Shown here: piece after piece, positions 48,184 through 56,470 of the stretch | Layout of the letters: each line of letters starts with the position of its first letter | How positions within the stretch are numbered: position 1 is the first letter of the stretch | Assembly: GCF_019656455.1 (NCBI RefSeq) | Contig: NZ_BPMK01000003.1 | Location: 186,001-250,000 of the forward strand | Length of the DNA stretch: 64,000 bases | From: Noviherbaspirillum aridicola | GTDB lineage: Bacteria; Pseudomonadota; Gammaproteobacteria; Burkholderiales; Burkholderiaceae_D | Direction: 5' to 3' | The notes under the pieces: generated by a model | What the model saw: the letters and a program-made list of their open reading frames with translations, nothing else | Database searches by the model: none | Told to the model about the DNA's origin: nothing | Made by a program: the position numbers and the translations under genes

Positions 48184-49565
48184 AACACAAGGTCAAGAAC
48201 ATTCATTTCGTCGGCATCGGCGGCGCCGGCATGAGCGGCATCGCCGAGGTGCTGCTCAACCTCGGCTACACGGTGTCCGGCTCCGACCTCGGCAGCAATG
48301 CCGCGACCCAGCGCCTGGCCGGACTCGGCGCGCGCGTCACGCTCGGCCATGCGTCCGAGAACGTGCAGAACGCCGACGCCGTCGTCACCTCGACCGCCGT
48401 GCGCAACGACAACCCGGAAGTGGTCGCCGCCCGCGCGCGCCGCATCCCCATCGTGCCGCGCGCGATCATGCTGGCCGAACTGATGCGCCTGAAGCAGGGC
48501 ATCGCCATCGCGGGCACCCACGGCAAGACCACCACCACCAGCCTGGTCGCCAGCGTGCTGGCCGAGGGCGGGCTCGATCCCACCTTCGTCATTGGCGGCC
48601 GCCTCAACAGCGCCGGCGCCAACGCCAAGCTGGGCGCGGGCGACTTCATCGTGGCCGAGGCGGACGAGTCCGACGCTTCCTTCCTCAACCTGTCGCCCTC
48701 GATCGAGGTCATCACCAACATCGACGCCGACCACATGGAAACCTACGACCACAGCTTCGCCAAGCTGAAGCAGGCGTTCGTGGAGTTCACCAACCGCCTG
48801 CCGTTCTACGGCGTGGCGATGCTGTGCATCGACGATGCGAGCGTGCGCGAGATCATGCCCTTCATCTCCAAGCCGGTGCTGACCTACGGTTTCCATGCCG
48901 ATGCCCAGGTGCGCGCGGTCGATGCGCGCGCGGTCGACAGCCACATGGAGTTCACCGTGCTGCAGGACGGCTACGCGCCGCTGACGGTGCGCCTGAACCA
49001 GCCCGGCATGCACAACGTGCAGAACGCCTGCGCCGCGATCGCGATCGCGCGCGAGGTCGGCGTCGACGACGCCGCCACCGCCAAGGCGCTGCGCGAATTC
49101 AACGGGGTGGGCCGCCGCTTCACCCGCTACGGCGACATCAAGCTGCCCGACGGCGGCGCGTTCACCCTGGTCGACGACTACGGCCACCACCCGGTCGAGA
49201 CCGCGGCCACGCTCGCCGCCGCCCGCGGCGCCTACCCCGGCCGCCGGCTGGTGCTGGCCTTCCAGCCGCATCGCTATACCCGCACCCGAGATCTGTTCGA
49301 GGATTTCGTCAAGGTGCTGTCGAGCGTCGACGCGCTGCTTCTCGCCGAGGTCTATCCCGCCGGCGAGCAGCCCATCGTCGCCGCCGACGGCCGCGCGCTC
49401 GCCCACGCGCTGCGCGTGCAGGGCAAGGTGGAACCGATTTTCGTGGAAAACATCGCGGACATGCCGGCCGCCATCATGGACGCGGCAAGGGACGGCGACG
49501 TCGTCATCACCATGGGGGCGGGCTCGATCAGCGGCGTCCCCGGCAAGCTGGCCCAACAGGCCTGA
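48180..49565 (+). CDS. murC: UDP-MurNAc:L-alanine ligase
   Basis: A 461-residue Mur ligase that adds the first amino acid, L-Ala. It has the N-terminal [16 protein letters not shown], the ATP-binding [12 protein letters not shown] (about residues 112-123) and the C-terminal DDYGHHPVE region (about 336-344). The start overlaps murG by ATGA. After this gene the tight overlaps end: ddl begins 11 bases downstream with its own ribosome binding site. Confidence 0.97.
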   Translation: MKHKVKNIHFVGIGGAGMSGIAEVLLNLGYTVSGSDLGSNAATQRLAGLGARVTLGHASENVQNADAVVTSTAVRNDNPEVVAARARRIPIVPRAIMLAELMRLKQGIAIAGTHGKTTTTSLVASVLAEGGLDPTFVIGGRLNSAGANAKLGAGDFIVAEADESDASFLNLSPSIEVITNIDADHMETYDHSFAKLKQAFVEFTNRLPFYGVAMLCIDDASVREIMPFISKPVLTYGFHADAQVRAVDARAVDSHMEFTVLQDGYAPLTVRLNQPGMHNVQNACAAIAIAREVGVDDAATAKALREFNGVGRRFTRYGDIKLPDGGAFTLVDDYGHHPVETAATLAAARGAYPGRRLVLAFQPHRYTRTRDLFEDFVKVLSSVDALLLAEVYPAGEQPIVAADGRALAHALRVQGKVEPIFVENIADMPAAIMDAARDGDVVITMGAGSISGVPGKLAQQA

Positions 49566-49576
49566 CAGGAAAGAAC

Positions 49577-50563
49577 ATGAGTGCAACAGATCTGAAAAAG
49601 GAATTCGGCAAGGTGGGCGTCCTCTACGGCGGCCGTTCCGCCGAGCGCGAGGTATCGCTGATGTCCGGCCAGGGCGTACTGGCCGCGCTGCAGAGCAAGG
49701 GCGTGGACGCGCACGGGTTCGATCCCGCGCTGCGCGGCATCGCCGAACTGGCGGCGGAAAAATTCGACCGCGTCTTCATCGCGCTGCACGGCCGCTACGG
49801 CGAGGACGGCACGCTGCAGGGCGTGCTCGAACAGCTCGGCATTCCCTATACCGGGTCCGGCGTGATGGCTTCGGCCATCGGCATGGACAAGGTCATGACC
49901 AAGCGCATCTGGCTCAGCCACGGGCTGCCGACGCCGCGCTTCCTGGTGCTCGACGCGAAGGAGGCGACGCCGGAAGAACTGCGCAAGGTGCCGGACGAAC
50001 TCGGCCTGCCGCTGATGCTCAAGGCGCCGCATGAAGGTTCGACCATCGGCATCAGCAAGGTGGTCGGCTATTCCGACATGCAGCCCGGCTTCGCGCTGTG
50101 CGCGAAGTACGACGAGGCGGTGCTGGCCGAGGAATTCATCAGCGGCCGCGAGCTGACGGTGCCGGTGCTGGGCACCGGCCGCGGCGCCCGTGCGCTGCCC
50201 ATCGTCGAGATCGTCGCCCCCCAGGGCAACTACGACTACGAGCACAAATACTTCAGCGACGACACGCAGTACCTGTGCCCGGCGCCGCTGGACGACGCGC
50301 TGACCAAGCGCATCCAGTCGCTGGCGGTGCGCGCCTTCAACGCGCTCGGCAGTTCGGGCTGGGCGCGCGTGGACTTCATGCTGCGCGCCGCCGACAACGA
50401 GCCCTTTCTGCTGGAGATCAATACCTCCCCGGGCATGACGGGCCACTCGCTGGTGCCGATGGCGGCCCGCGCCGCCGGCATGAGCTATGAGGACCTGTGC
50501 GTGGAGATTCTGCGTTCGGCGGACATGGATCTGCGTCCGACCGCGGACTGGAAGCCGGCTTAA
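49577..50563 (+). CDS. ddl: D-alanine--D-alanine ligase
   Basis: A 328-residue ATP-grasp ligase (DdlB type by location) that joins two D-Ala residues for the pentapeptide. Features are LYGGRSAEREVSLMSG at the N-terminus with the catalytic Glu, LHGRYGEDGTLQG (about residues 70-82), and NTSPGMTGHSLVP near the C-terminus (about 280-292). An AGGAAAG ribosome binding site precedes the ATG. Position between murC and ftsQ is standard. Confidence 0.96.
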   Translation: MSATDLKKEFGKVGVLYGGRSAEREVSLMSGQGVLAALQSKGVDAHGFDPALRGIAELAAEKFDRVFIALHGRYGEDGTLQGVLEQLGIPYTGSGVMASAIGMDKVMTKRIWLSHGLPTPRFLVLDAKEATPEELRKVPDELGLPLMLKAPHEGSTIGISKVVGYSDMQPGFALCAKYDEAVLAEEFISGRELTVPVLGTGRGARALPIVEIVAPQGNYDYEHKYFSDDTQYLCPAPLDDALTKRIQSLAVRAFNALGSSGWARVDFMLRAADNEPFLLEINTSPGMTGHSLVPMAARAAGMSYEDLCVEILRSADMDLRPTADWKPA

Positions 50564-50581
50564 GGACCAAAGGGAAAAGCC

Positions 50582-51355
50582 ATGTGGCACGACGTGAGAA
50601 TGCTCAATGCAACCACCAGCGCGCTGCTCGGTCTGCTGGTGCTGAGCCTGCTCGGGTCCGGCCTCTGGTGGGTCGCCAACCGGCCGATGTTCACGCTCAA
50701 GGCGATCCGCATCGAGGCGATGGAAGGCACGACGCTGCGGCATGTGAGCCCGTCGACGGTGCGCACCACCGCCGTGCCCCGCATCCGCGGCAACTTCTTC
50801 ACCGCCAACCTGGACAGCGTGCGCCAGGCGTTCGAAGCGGTGCCGTGGGTGCGCAAGGCCTCGGTGCGGCGCGAATGGCCGAACCAGCTGATCGTCAGCA
50901 TCGAAGAGCACCGGCCGCTCGGCACCTGGGGCGAGGACGGCCGCCTGCTGTCGGAAAAGGGCGATGTCTTCACCGCCAACCTGGCCGAGGCCGAAGAGGA
51001 TGCCGAGCTGGCGGAATTCGGCGGCCCGGCGGGCAGCGAGAAGGAAGTGCTGGCGCGCTACCGGCAGCTGGAGGAATGGCTGCGTCCCGCCAGCCTCGCG
51101 CCGCGCGCGCTGCACCTGTCGGAGCGCTATGGCTGGAGCATGCGGCTCGACAGCGGCGTGCGGGTCGAGCTGGGCAGGGAGCAGGGGCCGGACATGCTCA
51201 AGGGCCGGGTCGACCGGCTGGTCGGCGTCTGGCCGCAGCTGGCGGCGCTGCTGCAGGACAGGATAGAAAGTGTGGATATGCGTTATCCGAACGGCCTGGC
51301 TCTGAAGGCCCAAGGACTGGCACTCGGGAACGTTAGCAAGAAGGTCAAACGATAA
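50582..51355 (+). CDS. ftsQ: Cell division protein FtsQ
   Basis: A 257-residue bitopic protein. A short cytoplasmic N-terminus is followed by a membrane helix (about residues 13-33), a POTRA domain (FTLKAIRIEAMEGTTLRHVSP through RREWPNQLIVSIEEHRPLGTW), and a beta domain (DGRLLSEKGDVF, then SLAPRALHLSERYGWSMRL). FtsQ recruits FtsL and FtsB to the divisome. It is preceded by AAAGGGA and followed by ftsA after two bases. Confidence 0.95.
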   Translation: MWHDVRMLNATTSALLGLLVLSLLGSGLWWVANRPMFTLKAIRIEAMEGTTLRHVSPSTVRTTAVPRIRGNFFTANLDSVRQAFEAVPWVRKASVRREWPNQLIVSIEEHRPLGTWGEDGRLLSEKGDVFTANLAEAEEDAELAEFGGPAGSEKEVLARYRQLEEWLRPASLAPRALHLSERYGWSMRLDSGVRVELGREQGPDMLKGRVDRLVGVWPQLAALLQDRIESVDMRYPNGLALKAQGLALGNVSKKVKR

Positions 51356-51357
51356 AC

Positions 51358-52590
51358 ATGACAAAAGACGCAAAAAACCTGATCGTCGGCCTCGACATCG
51401 GCACCTCCAAGGTGGTGGCCGTGGTGGCCGAGGTGATGCCCAACGGGAGGCACGAGGTGATCGGACTCGGACAGCACGAGTCCAGGGGCCTCAAGAAGGG
51501 CGTGGTGGTCAACATCGAGGCGACGGTCGAATCCATCCAGCGCGCGCTGGAAGAGGCCGAGCTGATGGCCGACTGCAAGATCAAGAACGTCTACACCGGC
51601 ATCGCCGGCAGCCATATCCGCAGCTTCAACTCCAGCGGCATGGTGGCGATCAAGGACAAGGAAGTGACGGCGGCCGACGTCGCGCGCGTGATCGAGACCG
51701 CCAAGGCGGTCAACATCCCGACCGACCAGCAGCTGCTGCACACCGTGCCGCAGGAATTCATCGTCGACAACCAGGACGACGTGCGCGAGCCGATCGGCAT
51801 GAGCGGCATCCGCCTCGAGGTCAAGGTGCACATCGTCACCGGAGCGGTCTCGGCGGTGCAGAACATCGTCAAGTGCGTGCGTCGCTGCGGCCTCGAAGTG
51901 TCGGACCTGATCCTGCAGCCGATGGCTTCCGCCGACGCCGTGCTCACGCCCGATGAAAAGGAACTCGGCGTGGTGCTGATCGACATAGGCGGCGGCACCA
52001 CCGACGTGGCGATCTTCACCGAAGGCGCGATCCGCCACACCGCGGTGATCCCGATCGCCGGCGACCAGATCACCAACGACATCGCGATGGCGCTGCGCAC
52101 GCCCACTGCGGAGGCCGAGGAGATCAAGCTGCGCTTCGGCGTCGCCAAGCAGGTGCTGGCCGACCCGGGCGAGTCGCTGGAAGTGCCGGGCCTCGGCGAC
52201 CGCGGACCGCGCAGCCTGTCGCGCCAGGCACTCGCGGCCGTGATCGAGCCGCGGGTGGAAGAATTGTTCGCGCTCGTGCATCAGGTGGTGCGCGAGTCGG
52301 GATACGAGGAAGTGCTGTCCTCAGGCCTGGTCCTGACCGGCGGCTCGGCGATGATGCCGGGCATGGTCGAACTGGCCGAGGACATCTTCCTGAAGCCGGC
52401 GCGCCTGGGCGTGCCGGAATACAGCGGCCAGCTGGCCGACGTAGTGCGCAGCCCGCGCTACTCGACCGTGCTCGGCCTGCTGCTTGAAGCAAAGAAGCAG
52501 TACATGCGCGGACATATCGTCACTCGCCAGGATGGCTCGGTGAAGGCGGTATGGCAACGCATGAAAGAGTGGTTTCTGGGTAATTTTTAA
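51358..52590 (+). CDS. ftsA: Cell division protein FtsA
   Basis: A 410-residue actin-like ATPase that anchors FtsZ to the membrane. Actin-fold signatures are VGLDIGTSKVVAVVAE (phosphate 1), VVLIDIGGGTTDVAIF (phosphate 2) and GLVLTGGSAMMPGM (adenosine). The C-terminal WQRMKEWFLGNF is the amphipathic membrane-targeting helix. It is separated from ftsZ by 96 bases that hold a large hairpin. Confidence 0.97.
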   Translation: MTKDAKNLIVGLDIGTSKVVAVVAEVMPNGRHEVIGLGQHESRGLKKGVVVNIEATVESIQRALEEAELMADCKIKNVYTGIAGSHIRSFNSSGMVAIKDKEVTAADVARVIETAKAVNIPTDQQLLHTVPQEFIVDNQDDVREPIGMSGIRLEVKVHIVTGAVSAVQNIVKCVRRCGLEVSDLILQPMASADAVLTPDEKELGVVLIDIGGGTTDVAIFTEGAIRHTAVIPIAGDQITNDIAMALRTPTAEAEEIKLRFGVAKQVLADPGESLEVPGLGDRGPRSLSRQALAAVIEPRVEELFALVHQVVRESGYEEVLSSGLVLTGGSAMMPGMVELAEDIFLKPARLGVPEYSGQLADVVRSPRYSTVLGLLLEAKKQYMRGHIVTRQDGSVKAVWQRMKEWFLGNF

Positions 52591-52613
52591 ATCTGGGTCT
52601 TGGCAAAGCAACC

Positions 52614-52668
52614 GCAGTTTCCAGTCGCCAGTCGCCGCATCGCGCGGGGACTATCGACTGAGAACTGC
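52614..52668 (+). promoter_or_regulatory. Hairpin in front of the ftsZ ribosome binding site
   Basis: Two 14-base arms (52614-52627 and 52655-52668) pair at 12 of 14 positions, as GCAGTT..CAGTCG with CGACTG..AACTGC, across a 27-base loop. The loop also contains a second CAGTCGC copy, which would allow an alternative fold. The right arm ends seven bases before the GAGGAG (52676-52681) of ftsZ. There is no T-run, so a terminator is unlikely; a leader structure affecting ftsZ translation or mRNA processing is plausible. Confidence 0.6.
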
Positions 52669-52686
52669 AATATCTGAGGAGTCAAC

Positions 52687-53859
52687 ATGGAAATCGATAT
52701 GATCGATAACGCAAATCAGGGCACCGTCATCAAGGTCGTCGGGGTCGGAGGCGCGGGAGGCAACGCGGTACAACACATGATCAACAAGGGCGTGTCCGGC
52801 GTGGAGTTCATCGCCGCCAACACCGATGCCCAGGCGCTGGCCGCTTCCAAGGCCGGCAACCTGATCCAGATCGGCGACAGCGGCCTTGGCGCCGGCATGA
52901 AGCCGGAAGTCGGCCGCAAGCTGGCGGAAGACTCGCGTGCGCGCATCGAAGACGCGCTGCGCGGCGCGCACATGGTGTTCATCGCCGCCGGCATGGGCGG
53001 CGGCACCGGTACCGGCGCCGCGCCGGTGGTGGCCGAGGTTGCCAAGGAGCTCGGCGCGCTGACGGTTGCCGTGGTGTCCAAGCCCTTCTCCTACGAAGGC
53101 GCCAAGTGCATGGAAATCGCCGAGGAAGGCCTGGAAGCGCTGTCGCAGCACGTCGACTCGCTGATCGTCATCCTCAACGAGAAGCTGGAAGAAATCTATG
53201 AAGACGACAGCATGATCGAATGGCTGCAGCATGCCGACGACGTGCTCAACAATGCGGTCGCCGGCATCGCCGAGATCATCAACGTGCCGGGCCACATCAA
53301 CGTCGACTTCAACGACGTCAAGACCATCATGGGCGAGCAGGGCAAGGCCATGATGGGCACCGCCACCGCTTCCGGCGTCGACCGCGCGCGCATCGCCGCC
53401 GAGCAGGCGGTCGCCTCGCCGCTGCTGGACGGCATCGACCTGTCCGGCGCGCGCGGCGTGCTGGTCAACGTCACCGCCAGCCGCAGCCTCAAGGGCAAGG
53501 AAATCAAGGAAGTCATGGCCACCGTGCGCGCCTTCGCCGCGCCGGACGCGTCGATCGCGCAGGGCATCGCCTACGACGACAGCATGGGCGACGACATCCG
53601 CGTCACCGTGGTCGCCACCGGCCTGGGCCGCGCCCGCAAGAACGTGCAGCTGGTCCAGACCCCTATGCTGCGCACCGGCACGCACAACGAGCCGGTCATG
53701 GCGCACGGCGGCATGGCCACCGGCGGCAACGGCTTCGAGGGCCTGAGCAAGCCGGCCGTCTGGCGCCGCGAGTCGGCATCGGAAACCGTGCGCGCGCTGG
53801 AGAAGAACGGCATGGAAACCTACGACATCCCGGCCTTCCTGCGCAAACAGGCTGACTGA
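52687..53859 (+). CDS. ftsZ: Cell division protein FtsZ
   Basis: A 390-residue tubulin-like GTPase that forms the Z ring. The tubulin signature GGGTGTGAAPVVAE lies near residue 103, preceded by VVGVGGAGGNAVQHM at the N-terminus. A variable linker leads to the C-terminal YDIPAFLRKQ peptide (about 379-388), which binds FtsA. The start follows GAGGAG at a spacing of five bases; an in-frame ATG four codons later is less well placed. A strong terminator lies about 70 bases downstream and marks the end of the dcw cluster. Confidence 0.98.
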   Translation: MEIDMIDNANQGTVIKVVGVGGAGGNAVQHMINKGVSGVEFIAANTDAQALAASKAGNLIQIGDSGLGAGMKPEVGRKLAEDSRARIEDALRGAHMVFIAAGMGGGTGTGAAPVVAEVAKELGALTVAVVSKPFSYEGAKCMEIAEEGLEALSQHVDSLIVILNEKLEEIYEDDSMIEWLQHADDVLNNAVAGIAEIINVPGHINVDFNDVKTIMGEQGKAMMGTATASGVDRARIAAEQAVASPLLDGIDLSGARGVLVNVTASRSLKGKEIKEVMATVRAFAAPDASIAQGIAYDDSMGDDIRVTVVATGLGRARKNVQLVQTPMLRTGTHNEPVMAHGGMATGGNGFEGLSKPAVWRRESASETVRALEKNGMETYDIPAFLRKQAD

Positions 53860-53877
53860 AGCACCGGATGCATGAGT

Positions 53878-53894
53878 CCCTGCCGGCGGCAGGG
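53878..53894 (+). repeat. Small hairpin after ftsZ
   Basis: A perfect 7-bp stem CCCTGCC/GGCAGGG with a three-base loop lies 18 bases after the ftsZ stop. It has no T-run and may protect the 3' end of the ftsZ message upstream of the true terminator. Confidence 0.4.
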
Positions 53895-53930
53895 GCAAGC
53901 ATGCAATCCTGCCAAGAAAAAGGCATACTG

Positions 53931-53968
53931 GCCGCGCCACCGTGATGACGGTGGCGCGGCGTTTTTTT
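53931..53968 (+). terminator. Intrinsic terminator of the dcw cluster
   Basis: A perfect 12-bp stem GCCGCGCCACCG/CGGTGGCGCGGC with a six-base loop TGATGA is followed by G and seven T. This is the strongest terminator in the window and separates ftsZ from the peroxiredoxin gene. Confidence 0.95.
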
Positions 53969-54000
53969 GCGCCGCCGATTTAATGCAAAGGAGAGGACAC

Positions 54001-54507
54001 ATGAGCATCAATGTCGGAGATCGCCTGCCGCAGGGCAGCCTGTCGGAATTCATCGAAGTCGAAAGCGAAGGCTGCTCGCTCGGGCCGAACACCTTCCAGG
54101 TCGGCGACCTCGTCAAGGGCAAGAAGATCGCGATCTTCGGCCTGCCCGGCGCCTACACGCCGACCTGCTCCGCCAAGCATGTGCCGGGCTTCGTCGCGCT
54201 GGCCGACCAGTTCAAGGCCCGGGGCGTGGACGAGATCTGGTGCATCTCGGTCAACGACCCCTTCGTGATGGGCGCCTGGGGCCGCGACCAGAAGGCGACC
54301 GGCATCGTGCGCATGATGGCCGACGGCGACGCTTCCTACAGCAAGGCGCTCGGACTCGCCGCCGAAGTGCCGCGCTTCGGCATGGGCCTGCGTTCGCAGC
54401 GGTATTCGATGCTGGTTGAGGATGGCGTGGTGAAGCAGCTCAACGTGGAGCAGCCGGGCAAGTTCGACGTATCGAATGCGGAGACGCTGCTCGGTCAGCT
54501 CGGCTGA
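54001..54507 (+). CDS. Peroxiredoxin (Prx5-like)
   Basis: A 168-residue thiol peroxidase of the Prx5 group. The peroxidatic Cys56 is in PGAYTPTCSAKH, with the conserved Thr and Arg partners (PTxxC; Arg in FGMGLRSQRYSML). It reduces hydrogen peroxide and organic peroxides using a thiol donor, probably glutathione or glutaredoxin. A strong AAAGGAGAGG ribosome binding site precedes the ATG. A peroxiredoxin directly after ftsZ is common in Burkholderiales, where lpxC usually follows; here lpxC is absent. Confidence 0.93.
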   Translation: MSINVGDRLPQGSLSEFIEVESEGCSLGPNTFQVGDLVKGKKIAIFGLPGAYTPTCSAKHVPGFVALADQFKARGVDEIWCISVNDPFVMGAWGRDQKATGIVRMMADGDASYSKALGLAAEVPRFGMGLRSQRYSMLVEDGVVKQLNVEQPGKFDVSNAETLLGQLG

Positions 54508-54540
54508 CCGGCCGCGCCCCGCAGGCACTGCCGCTGGTTT

Positions 54541-54563
54541 GAGGGAGGCATGCCGCCTCCCTC
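54541..54563. terminator. Hairpin between convergent peroxiredoxin and Lrp genes
   Basis: A perfect 9-bp stem GAGGGAGGC/GCCTCCCTC with a five-base loop lies between two converging genes. It lacks a good T-run on either strand, so it may be a weak bidirectional terminator. Confidence 0.5.
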
Positions 54564-54587
54564 CCTCTCGTGCATGCGGACGACCGT

Positions 54588-55040
54588 CTACGTCAGCTGC
54601 AGCTTGCCCGCTACGGCAAGATCTTCCACCACCACCCGCGTCAGCGTCCGTTGCACGCAGGGGAGCACAAGCAGCTGCTCGCAGATGAATCCGCGATAGT
54701 CCGCAAGGCTGCGCGCGCGGATCTTCAGCAGATAATCGAAATGCCCCGCCACCCGGTGGCACTCCTGGATCTCCGGCAGCCGCTGCACGGCGGATATGAA
54801 TCCCTCCCATGGCACACCGCGTCGCAGGCTCACTTCCGTAAAGACGAGCAGCGGAAAGCCGAGCAGATCTGGATTGAGCAAGGCCGAGCAGCCGACAATG
54901 AACCCCGCTTCCTGCAGCCGCCGCAGGCGTGCAAGGCATGTGGAAGGGGAAAGACCGACCTGCGCCGCCAGCTCGGCATTGCTGATCGTCGGGCTTTCCT
55001 GCAACTCGCGCAGTATGCGCCGGTTGATCTGGTCAAGCAT
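54588..55040 (-). CDS. Lrp/AsnC family transcriptional regulator
   Basis: A 150-residue feast/famine regulator. The N-terminal helix-turn-helix is seen in LDQINRRILRELQESPTISNAELAA with the recognition segment GLSPSTCLARLRRLQEAGFI. The C-terminal RAM domain (LVFTEVSLRRGVPWEGFISAV through VAGHFDYLLKIRARSL) binds amino-acid effectors. The ATG at 55040 is fixed by GAGGGA at a spacing of six bases. It reads in the same direction as the BenE-type transporter 42 bases upstream and may be co-transcribed with it. The ligand is probably an amino acid; proline or hydroxyproline would fit the neighbours, but this is inference. Confidence 0.92.
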   Translation of the reverse strand: MLDQINRRILRELQESPTISNAELAAQVGLSPSTCLARLRRLQEAGFIVGCSALLNPDLLGFPLLVFTEVSLRRGVPWEGFISAVQRLPEIQECHRVAGHFDYLLKIRARSLADYRGFICEQLLVLPCVQRTLTRVVVEDLAVAGKLQLT

Positions 55041-55082
55041 CTGACATCCCTCGCACGGGCGGAACGACAAACCGCGCGTGGG

Positions 55083-56297
55083 TCACGGTTCCTCGGCCGG
55101 GGTGCCGGCGGCGACAACCGGGTGCGGCGACCTGGGCATTCTTGACTTCATCACCGCCAGGGTCAGCCCGCCCAGCACCAGTCCCCAGAGCGCCGAGCCA
55201 AGTCCAAAGAAGGAAATGCCGGAAGCGGTTGCCAGAAAGGTCACCAGCGCCGCCTCGCGTTCCGTTTCATCCGCGAGCGACGAAGCAAGGCTGGACGCGA
55301 GCGTGCCCAGCAATGCCAGGCCCGCCAGCGTCGTCGTCAGCCCCGCAGGCAGCAGTGCAAACAACGCGACCACCGATGCGCCGAAGATGCCTATCGCGAG
55401 GTAGCCGACGCCGCACACCACGCCGGAGATATAGCGGCGCCGCGGGTCAGCATGACTCTCCGGGCTGGCGCAGATGGCACCGACGATCGCCGCCGGGTTG
55501 GTCCCGGACGAGCCGAAAAGCGAAAGCGGAATCGATATCACGCCGCTCACGCCGACGACCGACTTCGGTGAGATCTCGTAGCCTGCATTGCGCAGCACAT
55601 GGATCGCAGTGGCGAACTGCGTCAGCGCCAGGATCAGCAGCGGCAATCCGAGCCCGACGAGCGCATCGAGGGAGAACGTGGGCCAAGTCAGTTCCGGTCG
55701 CGCGAGAGTAAGCTCGACCGGGGGCGCCGATCCGGCGTGACCGGCCGCGACCAGGATGCCGACGGCCAGGGCAGCCGCCACCGCATACCGTGGCAGCGCC
55801 CGCCGGCATAGAAGATAAGTGACGAGGACAGGCAGCACCACGGCGGGCATGCCGTGCAGCGCCTGGAAGATTTTCGTGCAGAACTGGAAGAGCACGCCGG
55901 CGATCATCGCCGACAGCAGGGGTGCGGGAAGGCGAGCCATGAGCCAGGTGAAAAGCCCGGTGGCGCCGATCAGCGTGACCAGTACGGTCAGCACGAGATA
56001 GCACCCGATGACGTCGCTGAACGGATACTGCGCGAGCCCGGATATCAGCAGGGCGACGCCCGGGGTCGACCATGCGCCGATGACCGGCATCCGGTGCCGA
56101 AGCGTCGGCCATAGACCGGCACAGCCTGCTCCGATCGATACCGCCCAGATCCAGGTGGACAGCAACTCCGCGGACAGCCCGCCGGCCTGCGCCGCCTGAA
56201 CCACGATCAGTACCGGGCCGCTGTAGGTGGCAAACAGGGCCACCAGCCCGGCCACGGCGGCGGACAGGGAAAAGTCCCGCATGATTCGCAACATCAT
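55083..56297 (-). CDS. BenE family transporter
   Basis: A 404-residue inner-membrane protein with about 12 hydrophobic helices, matching the BenE (benzoate/H+ symporter) family. Features include AVAGLVALFATYSGPVLIVV at the N-terminus, AGVLFQFCTKIF and the conserved IHVLRNAGYEI and GTNPAAIVGAICA segments. The family name comes from benzoate uptake, but many members lie next to amino-acid genes and have unknown substrates. Here the divergent glutamate kinase and proline hydroxylase genes suggest an amino acid such as hydroxyproline. The upstream ATG of two adjacent ones is used, with AAAGGTGA before it. Confidence 0.85.
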   Translation of the reverse strand: MMLRIMRDFSLSAAVAGLVALFATYSGPVLIVVQAAQAGGLSAELLSTWIWAVSIGAGCAGLWPTLRHRMPVIGAWSTPGVALLISGLAQYPFSDVIGCYLVLTVLVTLIGATGLFTWLMARLPAPLLSAMIAGVLFQFCTKIFQALHGMPAVVLPVLVTYLLCRRALPRYAVAAALAVGILVAAGHAGSAPPVELTLARPELTWPTFSLDALVGLGLPLLILALTQFATAIHVLRNAGYEISPKSVVGVSGVISIPLSLFGSSGTNPAAIVGAICASPESHADPRRRYISGVVCGVGYLAIGIFGASVVALFALLPAGLTTTLAGLALLGTLASSLASSLADETEREAALVTFLATASGISFFGLGSALWGLVLGGLTLAVMKSRMPRSPHPVVAAGTPAEEP

Positions 56298-56386
56298 TCT
56301 CCATTCACCTTTCGAAACGCGTTGGGGGTATTTCAGCCCGCGCCGGACAGGCGCTGCGGGCGAAGTGAGCATTTAACCACAACTAG

Positions 56387-56416
56387 TTGACTTTTTTGCA
56401 ATTCTACTCGTAGTAT
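56387..56416 (+). promoter_or_regulatory. Promoter of the glutamate kinase / hydroxylase operon
   Basis: TTGACT (56387-56392, five of six) and TAGTAT (56411-56416, four of six) are separated by 18 bases in a locally AT-rich stretch. The -10 and half of the spacer lie inside a 22-base palindrome. Confidence 0.65.
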
Positions 56417-56419
56417 TGC
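56398..56419. promoter_or_regulatory. 22-base near-perfect palindrome, likely operator
   Basis: The left arm GCAATTCTAC and right arm GTAGTATTGC pair at nine of ten positions around a two-base centre TC. Symmetry continues partly outside (one further matching pair after one mismatch). It covers the -10 element of the kinase/hydroxylase promoter. Lrp/AsnC proteins bind palindromes of about this size, and such a regulator is encoded in the same cluster, so autogenous or cluster control is likely. Confidence 0.7.
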
Positions 56420-56441
56420 CAGCTTCTTAACTATTTGGTGT

Positions 56442-56459
56442 CGACAGGACCGCCTGTCG
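56442..56459 (+). repeat. Perfect inverted repeat in the leader of the kinase gene
   Basis: CGACAGG and CCTGTCG pair perfectly across ACCG, 11 bases before the kinase ATG. It could form a leader hairpin that covers the ribosome binding region, where no clear Shine-Dalgarno is visible, or be a second protein site. Confidence 0.5.
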
Positions 56460-56470
56460 CCCGCTCGACG

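Noticed and set aside
52621-52634. Tandem CAGTCGC copies before ftsZ as an iteron or CRISPR-like repeat
   Set aside because: Only two adjacent copies, better explained as part of the leader hairpin.
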